A stretch of DNA of 64,000 nucleotides from Curvivirga sp965219885 (GTDB lineage Bacteria; Pseudomonadota; Alphaproteobacteria; UBA8366; Aestuariispiraceae), in assembly GCF_965219885.1 (NCBI RefSeq), contig NZ_CBDCOT010000009.1, positions 1,302,001-1,366,000 of the forward strand. Reading direction: 5' to 3'. The notes below the pieces were generated by a model. That model saw only the letters and a program-made list of their open reading frames with translations, had not been told where the DNA came from and made no database searches. The translations under genes and the position numbers were made by a program. This document shows, one piece after another, positions 1-8,187 of the stretch. Each line of letters starts with the position of its first letter. Positions within the stretch are counted from its first letter, which is position 1.

Positions 1-206
1 TTCATTCCACGCGCAGCGACCTGCACGATGCGTCCAGTCGGCGCGTCAAAGCTAACTTCACTTTCGGCAATCTCTGAAATTTTTTCAGGCAATGGTACTT
101 CAGGAAGTATAGATAAGAAACCATCGGCATAAGAGGCAAAGTTCAGAAACACGAAAAATATGCCTGCTAATAGGAAGGCGTATGATCGTCGTAAATTATG
201 TATCAT
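1..206 (-). CDS. Secreted hypothetical protein, N-terminal part
   Basis: The frame reads leftward from an ATG at 206 and runs off the window, so only about 68 residues are visible. It begins with a basic stretch (MIHNLRRS) and a hydrophobic segment to about residue 26, ending near SYA-D, which looks like a signal peptide. The mature start contains a run like FDAPTGRIVQV. Small secreted proteins with an F-D-x-P-x-G-R-I motif lie downstream of mutM in many alphaproteobacteria, usually before an enoyl-CoA hydratase gene. That context is recalled knowledge. The function is unknown. It lies about 57 bases beyond the mutM stop codon on the same strand, so it may be cotranscribed with mutM. Confidence 0.65.
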   Translation of the reverse strand, partial: MIHNLRRSYAFLLAGIFFVFLNFASYADGFLSILPEVPLPEKISEIAESEVSFDAPTGRIVQVAARGM

Positions 207-263
207 GCAAAGCCCCGTATGTGGTGAGTATTCTCTGTAGTTTTTCTTGCAAAATATCTTGCC

Positions 264-1133
264 CTATTTTTGGTGCTTTGGGCAATAGAAAGTGGAACGA
301 CCAGATTGAGTGAAACGTTGAATTATACCGTCACACCCTTCCTTTCCGCATTCCTCGCCTTCTTTTCCATAGGCATCCCATTGATGCTGAAAATATCCAA
401 GTTCTCCATCAGCTTTGCGATAATCCTTTAGGGAGGAGCCGCCCGCCGCTATTGCGTCACTTAGGACTTCTTTTACCACGTCTACCAAAAGAGATAATCG
501 TTTGGTGCTGATCTTGTTAGCAGGGGTCTTTGGATTGATGTTACTGCGCCATAAAGCTTCACATATATAAATGTTACCAAGGCCAGCTACTACAGCTTGA
601 TCCAGCATCACAGATTTAATGGCAGATTTTTTCTTTTGAATGGCATTGGCAAGTTGCTTTGTATTGAACTTGTCAGATAAGGGTTCGGGTCCGATATTGG
701 CAAGAGATGGATGGTCTAATTCATTTGCTGTCGCAAATAAATCCATATATCCAAAACGGCGTACATCGTTATAAACGACGCGCCCGCCATCGTCTAAGGT
801 GATTATAACATGATCATGTGGTTCTGCCAGTGGCCAGCTGTTATGTCCTGCTTGTCCGGAACTGGCTTTTACATCACCTGCTGCATTTATGGTAAAACGC
901 CCGGTCATGCCCAAATGGATCATCCAGCTTTCACCTGAATCAAGTTGGACTAGAATATATTTTGCCCGTCTTGAAAGCGAAATAATTTCTGCACCCATTA
1001 AGCGCGTAGGAAAGTTTTCCGGAAAAGGAAAGCGTAAATCGGCACGACGTTGTTCCACATGATTGATTTTTCGGCCAATCATATGGGGTTCCAGACCGCG
1101 CATAACGGTTTCCACTTCAGGTAATTCAGGCAT
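264..1133 (-). CDS. mutM: Formamidopyrimidine-DNA glycosylase (Fpg/MutM)
   Basis: This bifunctional base-excision repair enzyme removes 8-oxoguanine and other oxidised purines and nicks the abasic site. The protein starts MPELPEVETV, in which Pro2 is the catalytic nucleophile and Glu3 the general acid. It also shows the QAVVAGLGNIYICEALW helix-two-turn-helix region and a C-terminal zinc finger. The 289 residues are slightly longer than E. coli Fpg. The finger is unusual: the first knuckle is C-x4-C (seen in alphaproteobacteria), and the last ligand position reads C-P-K-H, with His where Cys is normal. It is divergent from the binding protein gene at 1282 and is followed by a secreted-protein gene. 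Confidence 0.96.
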   Translation of the reverse strand: MPELPEVETVMRGLEPHMIGRKINHVEQRRADLRFPFPENFPTRLMGAEIISLSRRAKYILVQLDSGESWMIHLGMTGRFTINAAGDVKASSGQAGHNSWPLAEPHDHVIITLDDGGRVVYNDVRRFGYMDLFATANELDHPSLANIGPEPLSDKFNTKQLANAIQKKKSAIKSVMLDQAVVAGLGNIYICEALWRSNINPKTPANKISTKRLSLLVDVVKEVLSDAIAAGGSSLKDYRKADGELGYFQHQWDAYGKEGEECGKEGCDGIIQRFTQSGRSTFYCPKHQK

Positions 1134-1281
1134 GCTTTTAATTTTCCATTATGTTTTGTGATGAATGACTTATTATAGATATGGACTTCAGTAGGATTGG
1201 CAATAGAAAACAGCTTCACCTTATGGAAGTTATATATTAGAAGTGGTGGGGAGAATTGGATTTTTCTTTGGCAGGAATTTA

Positions 1282-2070
1282 ATGCAAAGACGCAGATTTA
1301 TTCAAGGGGTAGCGGCGAGTTCCATAGTGGGATCTGTTGTTGGTATGCCTGTATTGGCCAACGCAGAGAGTAAGTCGGATACATTAATTATTAATTACTA
1401 TAATAATTGGCAGCCTATAAGTTACGCAAGCGAGTCCAGCGTGGCTTCAGGGATGCTTATTGATATCTTAGATGCTGTTTTGAAGGATCGCATGGGATTA
1501 AAAATACGTCACCGTGGTTTGCCATGGGAACGTGCGCAACGTGAAGTGCAGCAAGGTAAGGCGGATGCGTTATGTGTGGTGCGAAATGAGGCGCGAGACG
1601 CCTATCTAAAATTTGCTTCCATACCAAGTTTTGAGCTTAAAGTTGTGTTTTTCTTTAATGAGCGGGTTGATAAGGCAACACTTCAAGCTGCAACCTCTAT
1701 GCATGATTTGCATGCTTTTTCCTTCGGTGAGCTTGTTGGGAATAGATGGGGGCAAGATAAGCTTAAGGATCATCCGAAAGTCGCCTGGGTTGCTGATCAA
1801 CAAAGTTTATTTGAAATGTTGTCACGCGGACGCATTGATATCGCGATGGTACCAAATGTTATAGGGCGATATTATCAATCCCGCTTAAGTATCAAAGATA
1901 GTATTGATTATTGTTCGGTTCCGTTCGTACAGCGTGAAACGCGTATGCAACTTGGTATTAATCGGAATTTTCCATATGTTGATGAGATTCTCAAGGAATT
2001 CGACGAAGAAATGGCGAAGCTGATTGCTTCAGGTGAATATGATAAGATTGTGCAACGTTATTATACGTAA
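1282..2070 (+). CDS. Orphan family 3 periplasmic solute-binding protein, Tat-type signal
   Basis: The start chosen is the ATG at 1282, preceded by AGGA, giving 262 residues that begin MQRRRFIQG. This is a twin-arginine type motif (R-R-x-F-x-x-G), followed by a hydrophobic segment and an A-N-A cleavage site. The mature part has the SBP_bac_3 layout: an early W-Q-P-I-S-Y segment, G-M-L-I-D-I-L, P-W-E-R-A-Q and a C-terminal helix. Such proteins bind amino acids or other small polar ligands. No permease or ATPase gene lies nearby, so this is either a scavenging protein sharing a transporter or a sensor partner. It sits between mutM and ubiE, which are usually neighbours. The ligand cannot be told. 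Confidence 0.8.
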   Translation: MQRRRFIQGVAASSIVGSVVGMPVLANAESKSDTLIINYYNNWQPISYASESSVASGMLIDILDAVLKDRMGLKIRHRGLPWERAQREVQQGKADALCVVRNEARDAYLKFASIPSFELKVVFFFNERVDKATLQAATSMHDLHAFSFGELVGNRWGQDKLKDHPKVAWVADQQSLFEMLSRGRIDIAMVPNVIGRYYQSRLSIKDSIDYCSVPFVQRETRMQLGINRNFPYVDEILKEFDEEMAKLIASGEYDKIVQRYYT

Positions 2071-2135
2071 GTTATTCTTTATTTTGGCTGGAAAAAATAG
2101 GCTGAATGTCTTATGGTCCCGCCCATCTTATATAT

Positions 2136-2140
2136 AGGTG
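2136..2140 (+). promoter_or_regulatory. Ribosome binding site deciding the ubiE start
   Basis: AGGTG lies nine bases before the ATG at 2150. It includes the upstream in-frame GTG (2138) that would otherwise extend the protein by four residues, so translation is expected to start at the ATG. Confidence 0.7.
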
Positions 2141-2149
2141 AGAAAAGCC

Positions 2150-2923
2150 ATGGCGACTGAGACTCATAATCCGCATTACGATTCAACAAGTGATACTGCT
2201 TCTTTCGGTTTTACAGATGTAACCGCTGATGAGAAGCCTGAGCTGGTACAAGGCGTTTTTGAATCCGTCGCCAAGAATTATGACATTATGAATGATTTGA
2301 TGTCTGCGGGCGTGCATCGTCTTTGGAAAAATACCTTGATGGATATGATCAAACCTCGGGCCGATCAGCATTTGTTGGATGTTGCGGGGGGGACAGGTGA
2401 TATCGCATTTCGCTTCATGCAAAATGGTGGCGGTCATGTGACTGTTTGTGATTTGACTGAAGGAATGGTTCGTGTTGGCAGAGACCGTGCGATTGATCAA
2501 GCGATCTTGGATGGTATCGACTGGACTGTTGGAAATGCAGAAGAATTACCAATGCCTTCCTCTTCAGTCGATGTTTATACGATTGCATTTGGCCTTAGAA
2601 ACGTTCCGCGCACTTTGCAAGCGTTGAAGGAAGCCTACCGGGTTTTGAAGCCGGGCGGGCGGTTTTTCTGTTTGGAATTTTCTAAAGTTGTCATACCAGG
2701 TTTTGATAAAATGTATGATGAATATTCGTTTAAACTTTTGCCAAAAATTGGTGAGGTTGTGGCGAAAGATCGTGAGTCATATGTCTATCTTGTTGAATCA
2801 ATTCGTCGTTTTCCTGATCAAGAAACTCTGAAAGAATTGATGCGTGAAGCAGGTTTTGATCAAGTGAAGCATCGAAATTTATCTGGTGGTATAGCCGCTA
2901 TTCACAGTGGTTGGAAATTGTAA
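2150..2923 (+). CDS. ubiE: Ubiquinone/menaquinone biosynthesis C-methyltransferase UbiE
   Basis: UbiE carries out the SAM-dependent C-methylation of the quinone ring in ubiquinone (and, where present, menaquinone) synthesis. The 257-residue product shows the family signature K-N-Y-D-I-M-N-D near residue 43, the SAM-binding loop D-V-A-G-G-T-G-D at 77-84 and the A-F-G-L-R-N-V motif. It ends in the expected G-G-I-A-A-I-H-S-G-W-K-L. The length is normal. In many alphaproteobacteria ubiE is followed directly by ubiB. Here a minus-strand binding protein gene (2926-3735) is wedged between them. Confidence 0.96.
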   Translation: MATETHNPHYDSTSDTASFGFTDVTADEKPELVQGVFESVAKNYDIMNDLMSAGVHRLWKNTLMDMIKPRADQHLLDVAGGTGDIAFRFMQNGGGHVTVCDLTEGMVRVGRDRAIDQAILDGIDWTVGNAEELPMPSSSVDVYTIAFGLRNVPRTLQALKEAYRVLKPGGRFFCLEFSKVVIPGFDKMYDEYSFKLLPKIGEVVAKDRESYVYLVESIRRFPDQETLKELMREAGFDQVKHRNLSGGIAAIHSGWKL

Positions 2924-2925
2924 AA

Positions 2926-3735
2926 TTACGGCTTCAGGTAATTTACGTAAGAAATCATAATGTGGTGATAGCTGCCATCACGTTTCATGATACTGATACT
3001 ATCGTTAAATTGACGTATAAGTTTTGCACCATTCTTATTATTTTTATGAATAGTTAAATAAAAAGGATATAGGGCAACTTCTTCTGCTTTTATTTCAGGC
3101 AGTGAATCGCCGATCTCTAGGCGTTGGTATACCCATTCAGTGGGAAGGGTGTATGCAAGAAAAGCATCTATCCGTCCGCCCATCAGAAGTTTTAGGCCAA
3201 ATTCTTCAGACCTGACCGTAGCATGAGATATGCGAAGTTGTGTGAGTATTTGTTCTAAAGGTGATCCAAGAGTCGTTGCAATTCTTACCCGGCGGCCATC
3301 TTCCATATCAAATAGAGTGGGGCCATTGTAATTCTTTAAGGTGAAATACGACACGCTCAAATTGTTAAAAGGACGGCTGTAAAAGAATTGCTCTTTATCT
3401 TCTTTAGGCTTGGTGGATTGAAAGCTACCAGTTACCACCCCGGAACGTGCAAGACGTTGAGCGCGTTCTGTCGGAAGAAATTGGAATCTTACATTATAGC
3501 CATGCCTTAAAAAGGCTTCGTGAACTATTTCAATAATGAAGCCCGCATTTTTACGTGTTAAGTCATTATGGATTGAGAAGGGCGCAAAGTTGGTTGTGGC
3601 AAAAGTTAAGGTTTCAGCAAGAGCATGATTAGCGGGTTTTGAGACTAAGAAAATAGTCAAAATGACGAGGACGATCGAAATATGGATATGTTTGGTCACT
3701 TGCATCATGAAACATGTGCTTCTTTTTTTAATCAT
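2926..3735 (-). CDS. Orphan periplasmic solute-binding protein (SBP_bac_3-like)
   Basis: The 269-residue product has a basic N terminus, a hydrophobic segment (I-V-L-V-I-L-T-I-F-L-V) and an A-L-A-E cleavage site, so it is exported. The mature part follows the family 3 binding protein pattern: F-A-P-F-S-I near the start, G-F-I-I-E-I-V, P-T-E-R-A-Q and a lobe-switching segment F-Y-P-F. Start choice is uncertain because Met10/Met11 are also possible and no clear ribosome binding site was seen. There is no transporter partner nearby. It is convergent with ubiE and splits the ubiE-ubiB pair. It is only distantly similar to the protein at 1282, sharing the fold motifs. The ligand is unknown. Confidence 0.75.
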   Translation of the reverse strand: MIKKRSTCFMMQVTKHIHISIVLVILTIFLVSKPANHALAETLTFATTNFAPFSIHNDLTRKNAGFIIEIVHEAFLRHGYNVRFQFLPTERAQRLARSGVVTGSFQSTKPKEDKEQFFYSRPFNNLSVSYFTLKNYNGPTLFDMEDGRRVRIATTLGSPLEQILTQLRISHATVRSEEFGLKLLMGGRIDAFLAYTLPTEWVYQRLEIGDSLPEIKAEEVALYPFYLTIHKNNKNGAKLIRQFNDSISIMKRDGSYHHIMISYVNYLKP

Positions 3736-3870
3736 TCTAAAGAAGATAACATAAAACCATATAATAGTAAGGGGTATATTCGAATAATTCTGTAAGCAAA
3801 TTATTTTAAGTGATTTTTTGGTGATGACCTGCTACACGGGCATCAGTTGGAAAAGAGAGATGAAAATCAG

Positions 3871-5466
3871 ATGCTAACTGGACTAAAGAATTCTGCGCGC
3901 GCAATTGGGCTTGTGAAGGCACTGGCAAGATATGATGCCTTATGGCCTCTGGAGATGGTAGGGGTGCCAAAACCTGCCTTATGGACTGCAAAATTACTTT
4001 GGGGTAAAAAGCATTCTGGTCGTCCGGGGGAGCGTCTTGCAGATGCGCTGACTGCAATGGGACCGACCTATATCAAACTTGGTCAGGCATTATCTGTCCG
4101 CGCTGATCTAGTTGGGGAAGAGGTCGCCAAAGATCTTTCGCGTCTTCAAGATAAATTACCACCTTTTGGTTTTGAAAAAGTCCGTGAGACTATTGAAGCG
4201 GAACTAGAAGGTAAGCTGGAAGTATTATTTCCTGTATTTGATAAACAATCGGTTGCAGCTGCCTCAATTGCACAAGTACATTTTGCCGAGACACCTGATG
4301 GCGATCTGGTTGCTGTTAAGGTCTTGCGTCCCGATGTGGAAGAACATTTTAATAAGGATGTGGCTTTATTCTTCTGGATGGCAGCAGTTATGGAAAACTG
4401 GTTCCCAGCGTTACGGCGTTTACGTCTTGTCGATGTCGTTGTGACTTTTAAGGATTGGGTGCAAGTTGAAATGGATTTGCGCCTAGAAGCGTCAGCCGCG
4501 TCTGAACTGGCCGAAAATTGTCGGAATGATTCAGGTTTTCGTGTGCCCAAAGTATATTGGCAATATGTGGCGAAATCCGTCTTGGTGACAGAACGTATTC
4601 AAGGTATGCGCCTTGATGATCTGCCTGCCATGCGAGACGCAGGGCTTGATCCTGATAAAGTACTTGAACACGCATCTTCCATTTTCTTTTTACAAGTCTT
4701 TAGGGACGGCTTCTTTCATGCGGATATGCATCCTGGGAATGTGTTTGTGGATGATGCAGGTACAATCATCCCCGTTGATTTTGGGATTATGGGGCGTGTG
4801 GATTATCCGACCCGTATTTTTCTAGCCGATATGTTAATCGGTTTCTTACAACGTGATTATCGTAAAGTAGCAGATGCCCATTTTGATATGGGGGTGGTGC
4901 CTCCTTATAAATCACGCGATGCCTTTACGCAGGCGTTACGCGCAATTGGTGAGCCTCTTTTAGATCGTCCCTTAAATGAAATATCTGTGGCGCGTTTGCT
5001 AGCGCATTTGTTTCAAACCACAGATGATTTTGATATGGAGACGCAGCCTGATCTTCTATTGCTACAAAAAACCATGCTGGTGGCAGAAGGCGTGGGTCGT
5101 AAGTTGAACCCATCCGTAAATATGTGGATTTTGGCACAGCCATTGATCGAAGAGTGGATGTATGCGAACCGTGGGCCAGAAGCGCGTGTGAAGCAGGCGG
5201 CAATGGCTTTATATTCCCGCTTGGAAAAGTTACCAGCAATGATGGACCGTTTGGAGTTATTGTTGGATGAGCAACTAGAGCAGGCTGGACAGCGTACAGG
5301 TCGTACTTCTGGTCGAACAGCTTCGGGTACATTCAAAGGAAGCCGTTTGAATGATCTCTCTATGGATGGACAAACGCGTAAGGGGATACGAAAACGCTGG
5401 GCAATTGTTGGGGTTTTGGTAGGGGCCTTAGCAACCGCCCTGACAATGACGGTGTTGAACCACTAA
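3871..5466 (+). CDS. ubiB: UbiB, ABC1/ADCK-family atypical kinase for ubiquinone synthesis
   Basis: UbiB is a membrane-anchored atypical kinase/ATPase needed for the early steps of aerobic ubiquinone synthesis. The start taken is ATG 3871 (M-L-T-G-L-K), since the TTG at 3847 has less support. This gives 531 residues. Visible motifs are K-L-G-Q with R-A-D at 69-78 (the family's KxGQ inhibitory element), the Ala-rich loop A-A-A-S-I-A-Q-V-H, V-A-V-K-V-L-R-P, H-A-D-M-H-P-G-N and V-D-F-G-I-M-G. There is a hydrophobic C-terminal membrane segment (about 508-528). It precedes coaBC and dut, the usual alphaproteobacterial order. Confidence 0.95.
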   Translation: MLTGLKNSARAIGLVKALARYDALWPLEMVGVPKPALWTAKLLWGKKHSGRPGERLADALTAMGPTYIKLGQALSVRADLVGEEVAKDLSRLQDKLPPFGFEKVRETIEAELEGKLEVLFPVFDKQSVAAASIAQVHFAETPDGDLVAVKVLRPDVEEHFNKDVALFFWMAAVMENWFPALRRLRLVDVVVTFKDWVQVEMDLRLEASAASELAENCRNDSGFRVPKVYWQYVAKSVLVTERIQGMRLDDLPAMRDAGLDPDKVLEHASSIFFLQVFRDGFFHADMHPGNVFVDDAGTIIPVDFGIMGRVDYPTRIFLADMLIGFLQRDYRKVADAHFDMGVVPPYKSRDAFTQALRAIGEPLLDRPLNEISVARLLAHLFQTTDDFDMETQPDLLLLQKTMLVAEGVGRKLNPSVNMWILAQPLIEEWMYANRGPEARVKQAAMALYSRLEKLPAMMDRLELLLDEQLEQAGQRTGRTSGRTASGTFKGSRLNDLSMDGQTRKGIRKRWAIVGVLVGALATALTMTVLNH

Positions 5467-5496
5467 AGTATTCATAAAACGGTTTTAGTTTGTTGT

Positions 5497-5525
5497 CGCT
5501 GCAAAGGTTTATAATCTTTGCAGCG
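5497..5525 (+). terminator. Hairpin after ubiB
   Basis: A perfect 10-bp inverted repeat (CGCTGCAAAG and CTTTGCAGCG, nine-base loop) lies 30 bases after the ubiB stop. It is followed by ATTTCTT rather than a full T-run, so termination efficiency is uncertain. Confidence 0.5.
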
Positions 5526-5632
5526 ATTTCTTGTGCCCCAGAATGATCTAGGATCTTTTTCATTGTGGAGAAAAAATAGTCTTTGGGCGCAACTATTTGA
5601 CCTTGCTATCAGATTCTCATGAGGTGCCGATT

Positions 5633-5668
5633 AAGAATATATAACTACAAATGTAGTTATATATTCTT
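5633..5668. repeat. Perfect 17-bp inverted repeat with 2-base loop
   Basis: AAGAATATATAACTACA (5633-5649) is followed after two A residues by its exact reverse complement (5652-5668). The arms are AT-rich and there is no adjacent T-run. It lies in the 385-base ubiB-coaBC gap. It could be an operator, an extruding cruciform or an RNA stem. Only the symmetry is certain. Confidence 0.8.
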
Positions 5669-5686
5669 ATGGATTTGATGATATTC

Positions 5687-5716
5687 AACCAAAAACTTCA
5701 TATGTAGTTTTTGGTT
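5687..5716. repeat. Second inverted repeat upstream of coaBC
   Basis: Arms AACCAAAAACT (5687-5697) and AGTTTTTGGTT (5706-5716) flank an eight-base loop that holds CATATG. The segment ATGTAGTT is shared with the neighbouring 17-bp repeat, suggesting a common origin or a common binding protein. The rest of the gap (5717-5851) is AT-rich and presumably holds the coaBC promoter. I could not pick out convincing promoter boxes. Confidence 0.65.
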
Positions 5717-5851
5717 TGTTAATTTGATCCGCTTTGGAACTAAATTTTTGAAAAGAAAAAAATATTGGCATCGCCCCTTGAACTTTTCGACAAATAGGAT
5801 AAATCTACATTTATAAAATGTATTACAATATATTTCCCAATTCGGTGTGAA

Positions 5852-7066
5852 ATGAATAAAGCAAGAAAAATACTCTTAATTGTCTCTGGTGGTATTGCCG
5901 CCTATAAGACATTACCACTAATTCGCCTTTTGCGGGAAAATGAATTTCAAGTGCGAGTCGTGATGACCAAGGCGGCAGAGCAATTTGTCACCCCATTATC
6001 ACTTGCCTCACTGTCTGAGGATAAGGTCTATACAGATCTCTTCTCATTAACCGATGAAGCTGAGATGGGACATATCCAATTGTCACGTGATGCGGATTTG
6101 TTGTTGGTTGTACCAGCCTCTGCTGATCTGATGTCAAAAATGGCTAATGGTATGTGTAACGACTTAGCATCGACTGTTTTGTTGGCAACAGATAAACCTG
6201 TGATGATCGCGCCTGCCATGAATGTTCGTATGTGGCATCATCCGGCTACTCAAGATAATTTCGCCAAGTTAAAATCCCGTGATGTGAAGGTCATCGGACC
6301 TGTTGAAGGGGCGATGGCATGCGGTGAATATGGTCTTGGTCGAATGGTGGAGCCTGAAGATATTTTAAAGGCTGTAAAAACCCATTTCAAAGAAGTTTCG
6401 AATTCAAAACAATCCCCATTATCTGGTAGGAAGATGCTGGTCACATCTGGACCAACTCATGAGCCCATTGATCCGGTCAGATATATCGCAAATCGCTCCT
6501 CCGGACGTCAGGGACATGCCATTGCAACGGCATTGCAGCAGGCAGGGGCAGAGGTAACACTAGTGTCTGGTCCGACACGGTTGGCAGATCCAGTTGGTGT
6601 GAACGTTATTCATGTTGAATCGGCTTGTGCAATGCTTGATGCGTGCCAAAATAATGGACGATTTGATGGTGCGGTTTTTGCTGCGGCAGTTGCGGATTGG
6701 CGTGTGAAAAATGCAGGTGCCCAAAAAACGAAGAAGGAAAATGGTAAGCTTCCTGTTTTCGAATTTGCAGAAAATCCTGATATCCTAAAGACAGTTTCCA
6801 ATGCAGGAAATGATCGTCCGGAACTGGTGATTGGTTTCGCAGCCGAAACGGAAAATGTGGTGGAATATGCTTCTGCGAAACGTATCCGTAAAAGTTGTGA
6901 TTGGATTTTGGCGAATGATGTTTCTCCAGAGACGGGTACCTTTGGTGGTGAGAAAAACAGCATACATTTTATACATTCTGCTGGTGTGGAATCTTGGGAG
7001 GAAATGTCAAAACAAGCGGTGGCGGAACGATTGGTCGAAAAGGTAGTTACCTATTTTAAGGGATGA
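5852..7066 (+). CDS. coaBC: Phosphopantothenoylcysteine decarboxylase / phosphopantothenate-cysteine ligase
   Basis: This bifunctional coenzyme A enzyme joins cysteine to 4'-phosphopantothenate (CoaB) and decarboxylates the product (CoaC). The 404 residues have the flavoprotein half first: S-G-G-I-A-A-Y-K at 12-19, His74, P-A-M-N with Asn124, and A-C-G-E-Y-G-L-G-R-M with Cys157, matching the E. coli active-site positions within one residue. The ligase half has S-G-P-T-H-E-P-I-D-P-V-R and the S-S-G-R-Q-G dimer motif. It precedes dut, as in many proteobacteria. Its cysteine demand fits the cysK gene 1.1 kb downstream. Confidence 0.97.
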   Translation: MNKARKILLIVSGGIAAYKTLPLIRLLRENEFQVRVVMTKAAEQFVTPLSLASLSEDKVYTDLFSLTDEAEMGHIQLSRDADLLLVVPASADLMSKMANGMCNDLASTVLLATDKPVMIAPAMNVRMWHHPATQDNFAKLKSRDVKVIGPVEGAMACGEYGLGRMVEPEDILKAVKTHFKEVSNSKQSPLSGRKMLVTSGPTHEPIDPVRYIANRSSGRQGHAIATALQQAGAEVTLVSGPTRLADPVGVNVIHVESACAMLDACQNNGRFDGAVFAAAVADWRVKNAGAQKTKKENGKLPVFEFAENPDILKTVSNAGNDRPELVIGFAAETENVVEYASAKRIRKSCDWILANDVSPETGTFGGEKNSIHFIHSAGVESWEEMSKQAVAERLVEKVVTYFKG

Positions 7067-7233
7067 TGTTCGATTTAAAGAACTTTTGGGATTTGGTCGA
7101 ATGTACGAGTATCAAAGAGATAATTTGCTGGAATCTATGACTTTTATAAAACTGCGTTTGTAGATTTTGTTTGTATATAGAAACGATAACTCCGTATGAA
7201 GTTAAAAAATTAGATATAGAGGATTTATAGGGT

Positions 7234-7692
7234 ATGAGTGAAAAAATTACAGTGAATGTAACTATTACCCCCCATGGGGAAGGGTTGGCTTTGCCATCTT
7301 ATGGAACAGCAGATAGTGCGGGTGCAGATTTATTAGCTGCAATTACGGACACACATGTCATTCATCCAGGTAAGCGCGCGCTTATTCCGACAGGTATTAA
7401 AATCGCATTACCATCAGGGTACGAAGCGCAAATTCGTCCCCGTTCGGGATTGGCGTTAAAGCACGGTATAACCGCATTAAATAGTCCAGGCACTATCGAT
7501 GCGGACTATCGTGGAGAGGTTGGGGTAATCTTGATTAATCATGGCGAAGAAGATTTCGTAATTGAACGCGGTATGCGTATTGCGCAAATGGTGATTGCCC
7601 CTGTTCAACAATTGGAATGGAATGTTGTCCATGATCTGGATGAAACGGATCGTGGTGAGGGTGGCTTTGGATCCACTGGTACAGAAGGGTAA
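7234..7692 (+). CDS. dut: Deoxyuridine 5'-triphosphate nucleotidohydrolase
   Basis: Trimeric dUTPase hydrolyses dUTP to dUMP and pyrophosphate, keeping uracil out of DNA. All five family motifs are visible in 152 residues: S-A-G-A-D-L, P-R-S-G-L-A, G-T-I-D-A-D-Y-R-G with the catalytic Asp, R-I-A-Q-M-V, and the C-terminal R-G-E-G-G-F-G-S-T-G arm. The length is normal. The start ATG at 7234 has GAGGA upstream. It sits nine bases before the Rrf2 regulator gene, so the two are probably cotranscribed. Confidence 0.97.
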   Translation: MSEKITVNVTITPHGEGLALPSYGTADSAGADLLAAITDTHVIHPGKRALIPTGIKIALPSGYEAQIRPRSGLALKHGITALNSPGTIDADYRGEVGVILINHGEEDFVIERGMRIAQMVIAPVQQLEWNVVHDLDETDRGEGGFGSTGTEG

Positions 7693-7701
7693 GGTGATCG
7701 A

Positions 7702-8154
7702 ATGCGCTTAACCAAGAAACTTATGTTTGCCATTGAAGCTGTATTAGATATTGCCTATCACGCAGCAGATATGCCGGTACAAAGTAAAGATATTGCGGAA
7801 CGCCAAGGTATTCCACGTCGTTATCTTGAACAGGTATTGCAGCATCTTGTACGCGCGGATGTATTGCGTGGAGTACGTGGTCCACGTGGTGGATATCGTC
7901 TGGCAAGAGAACGTCGTAATATTACTGTGGCGGATATAGTAAAAGTTGTTCAAGGCATGGATGGGGGAATGGATCCATTGATGGATCCGGCTGGTTCTGA
8001 ATTAGGACATGCTGTATTGCGCCCTGTCTGGCAAGAAATTGAAGATGAGGCGATGTTGCGTCTCGCAAAAACAAGTGTGGAAGATTTGTGTAAGCGCGCT
8101 GAAGAAGCCGGTATTGAATCCGCGCATCGTGAAAACTTCGACTTTATGATTTAA
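7702..8154 (+). CDS. Rrf2-family transcriptional regulator without cluster cysteines (CymR-like)
   Basis: The 150-residue protein has the Rrf2 winged helix at its N terminus (M-R-L-T-K-K, then P-R-R-Y-L-E-Q-V-L and a wing with G-P-R-G-G-Y-R-L-A). The conserved Cys triad that holds an Fe-S cluster in IscR, NsrR or RirA is missing; the only Cys is near residue 130. Rrf2 proteins of this kind next to cysK recall CymR, which senses cysteine status by binding CysK in Firmicutes. That parallel is inference from family and context. It lies between dut and cysK with short gaps and probably controls cysK and the sulfur genes downstream. Confidence 0.88.
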   Translation: MRLTKKLMFAIEAVLDIAYHAADMPVQSKDIAERQGIPRRYLEQVLQHLVRADVLRGVRGPRGGYRLARERRNITVADIVKVVQGMDGGMDPLMDPAGSELGHAVLRPVWQEIEDEAMLRLAKTSVEDLCKRAEEAGIESAHRENFDFMI

Positions 8155-8187
8155 CAAATAAGAACTTATTGGAATAGGACTAAGAAA

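Noticed and set aside
5770..5790. Sigma-54 type -24/-12 promoter before coaBC (TTGGCA then TTGA)
   Set aside because: The -12 element has GA where GC is essential, so the match was judged accidental.
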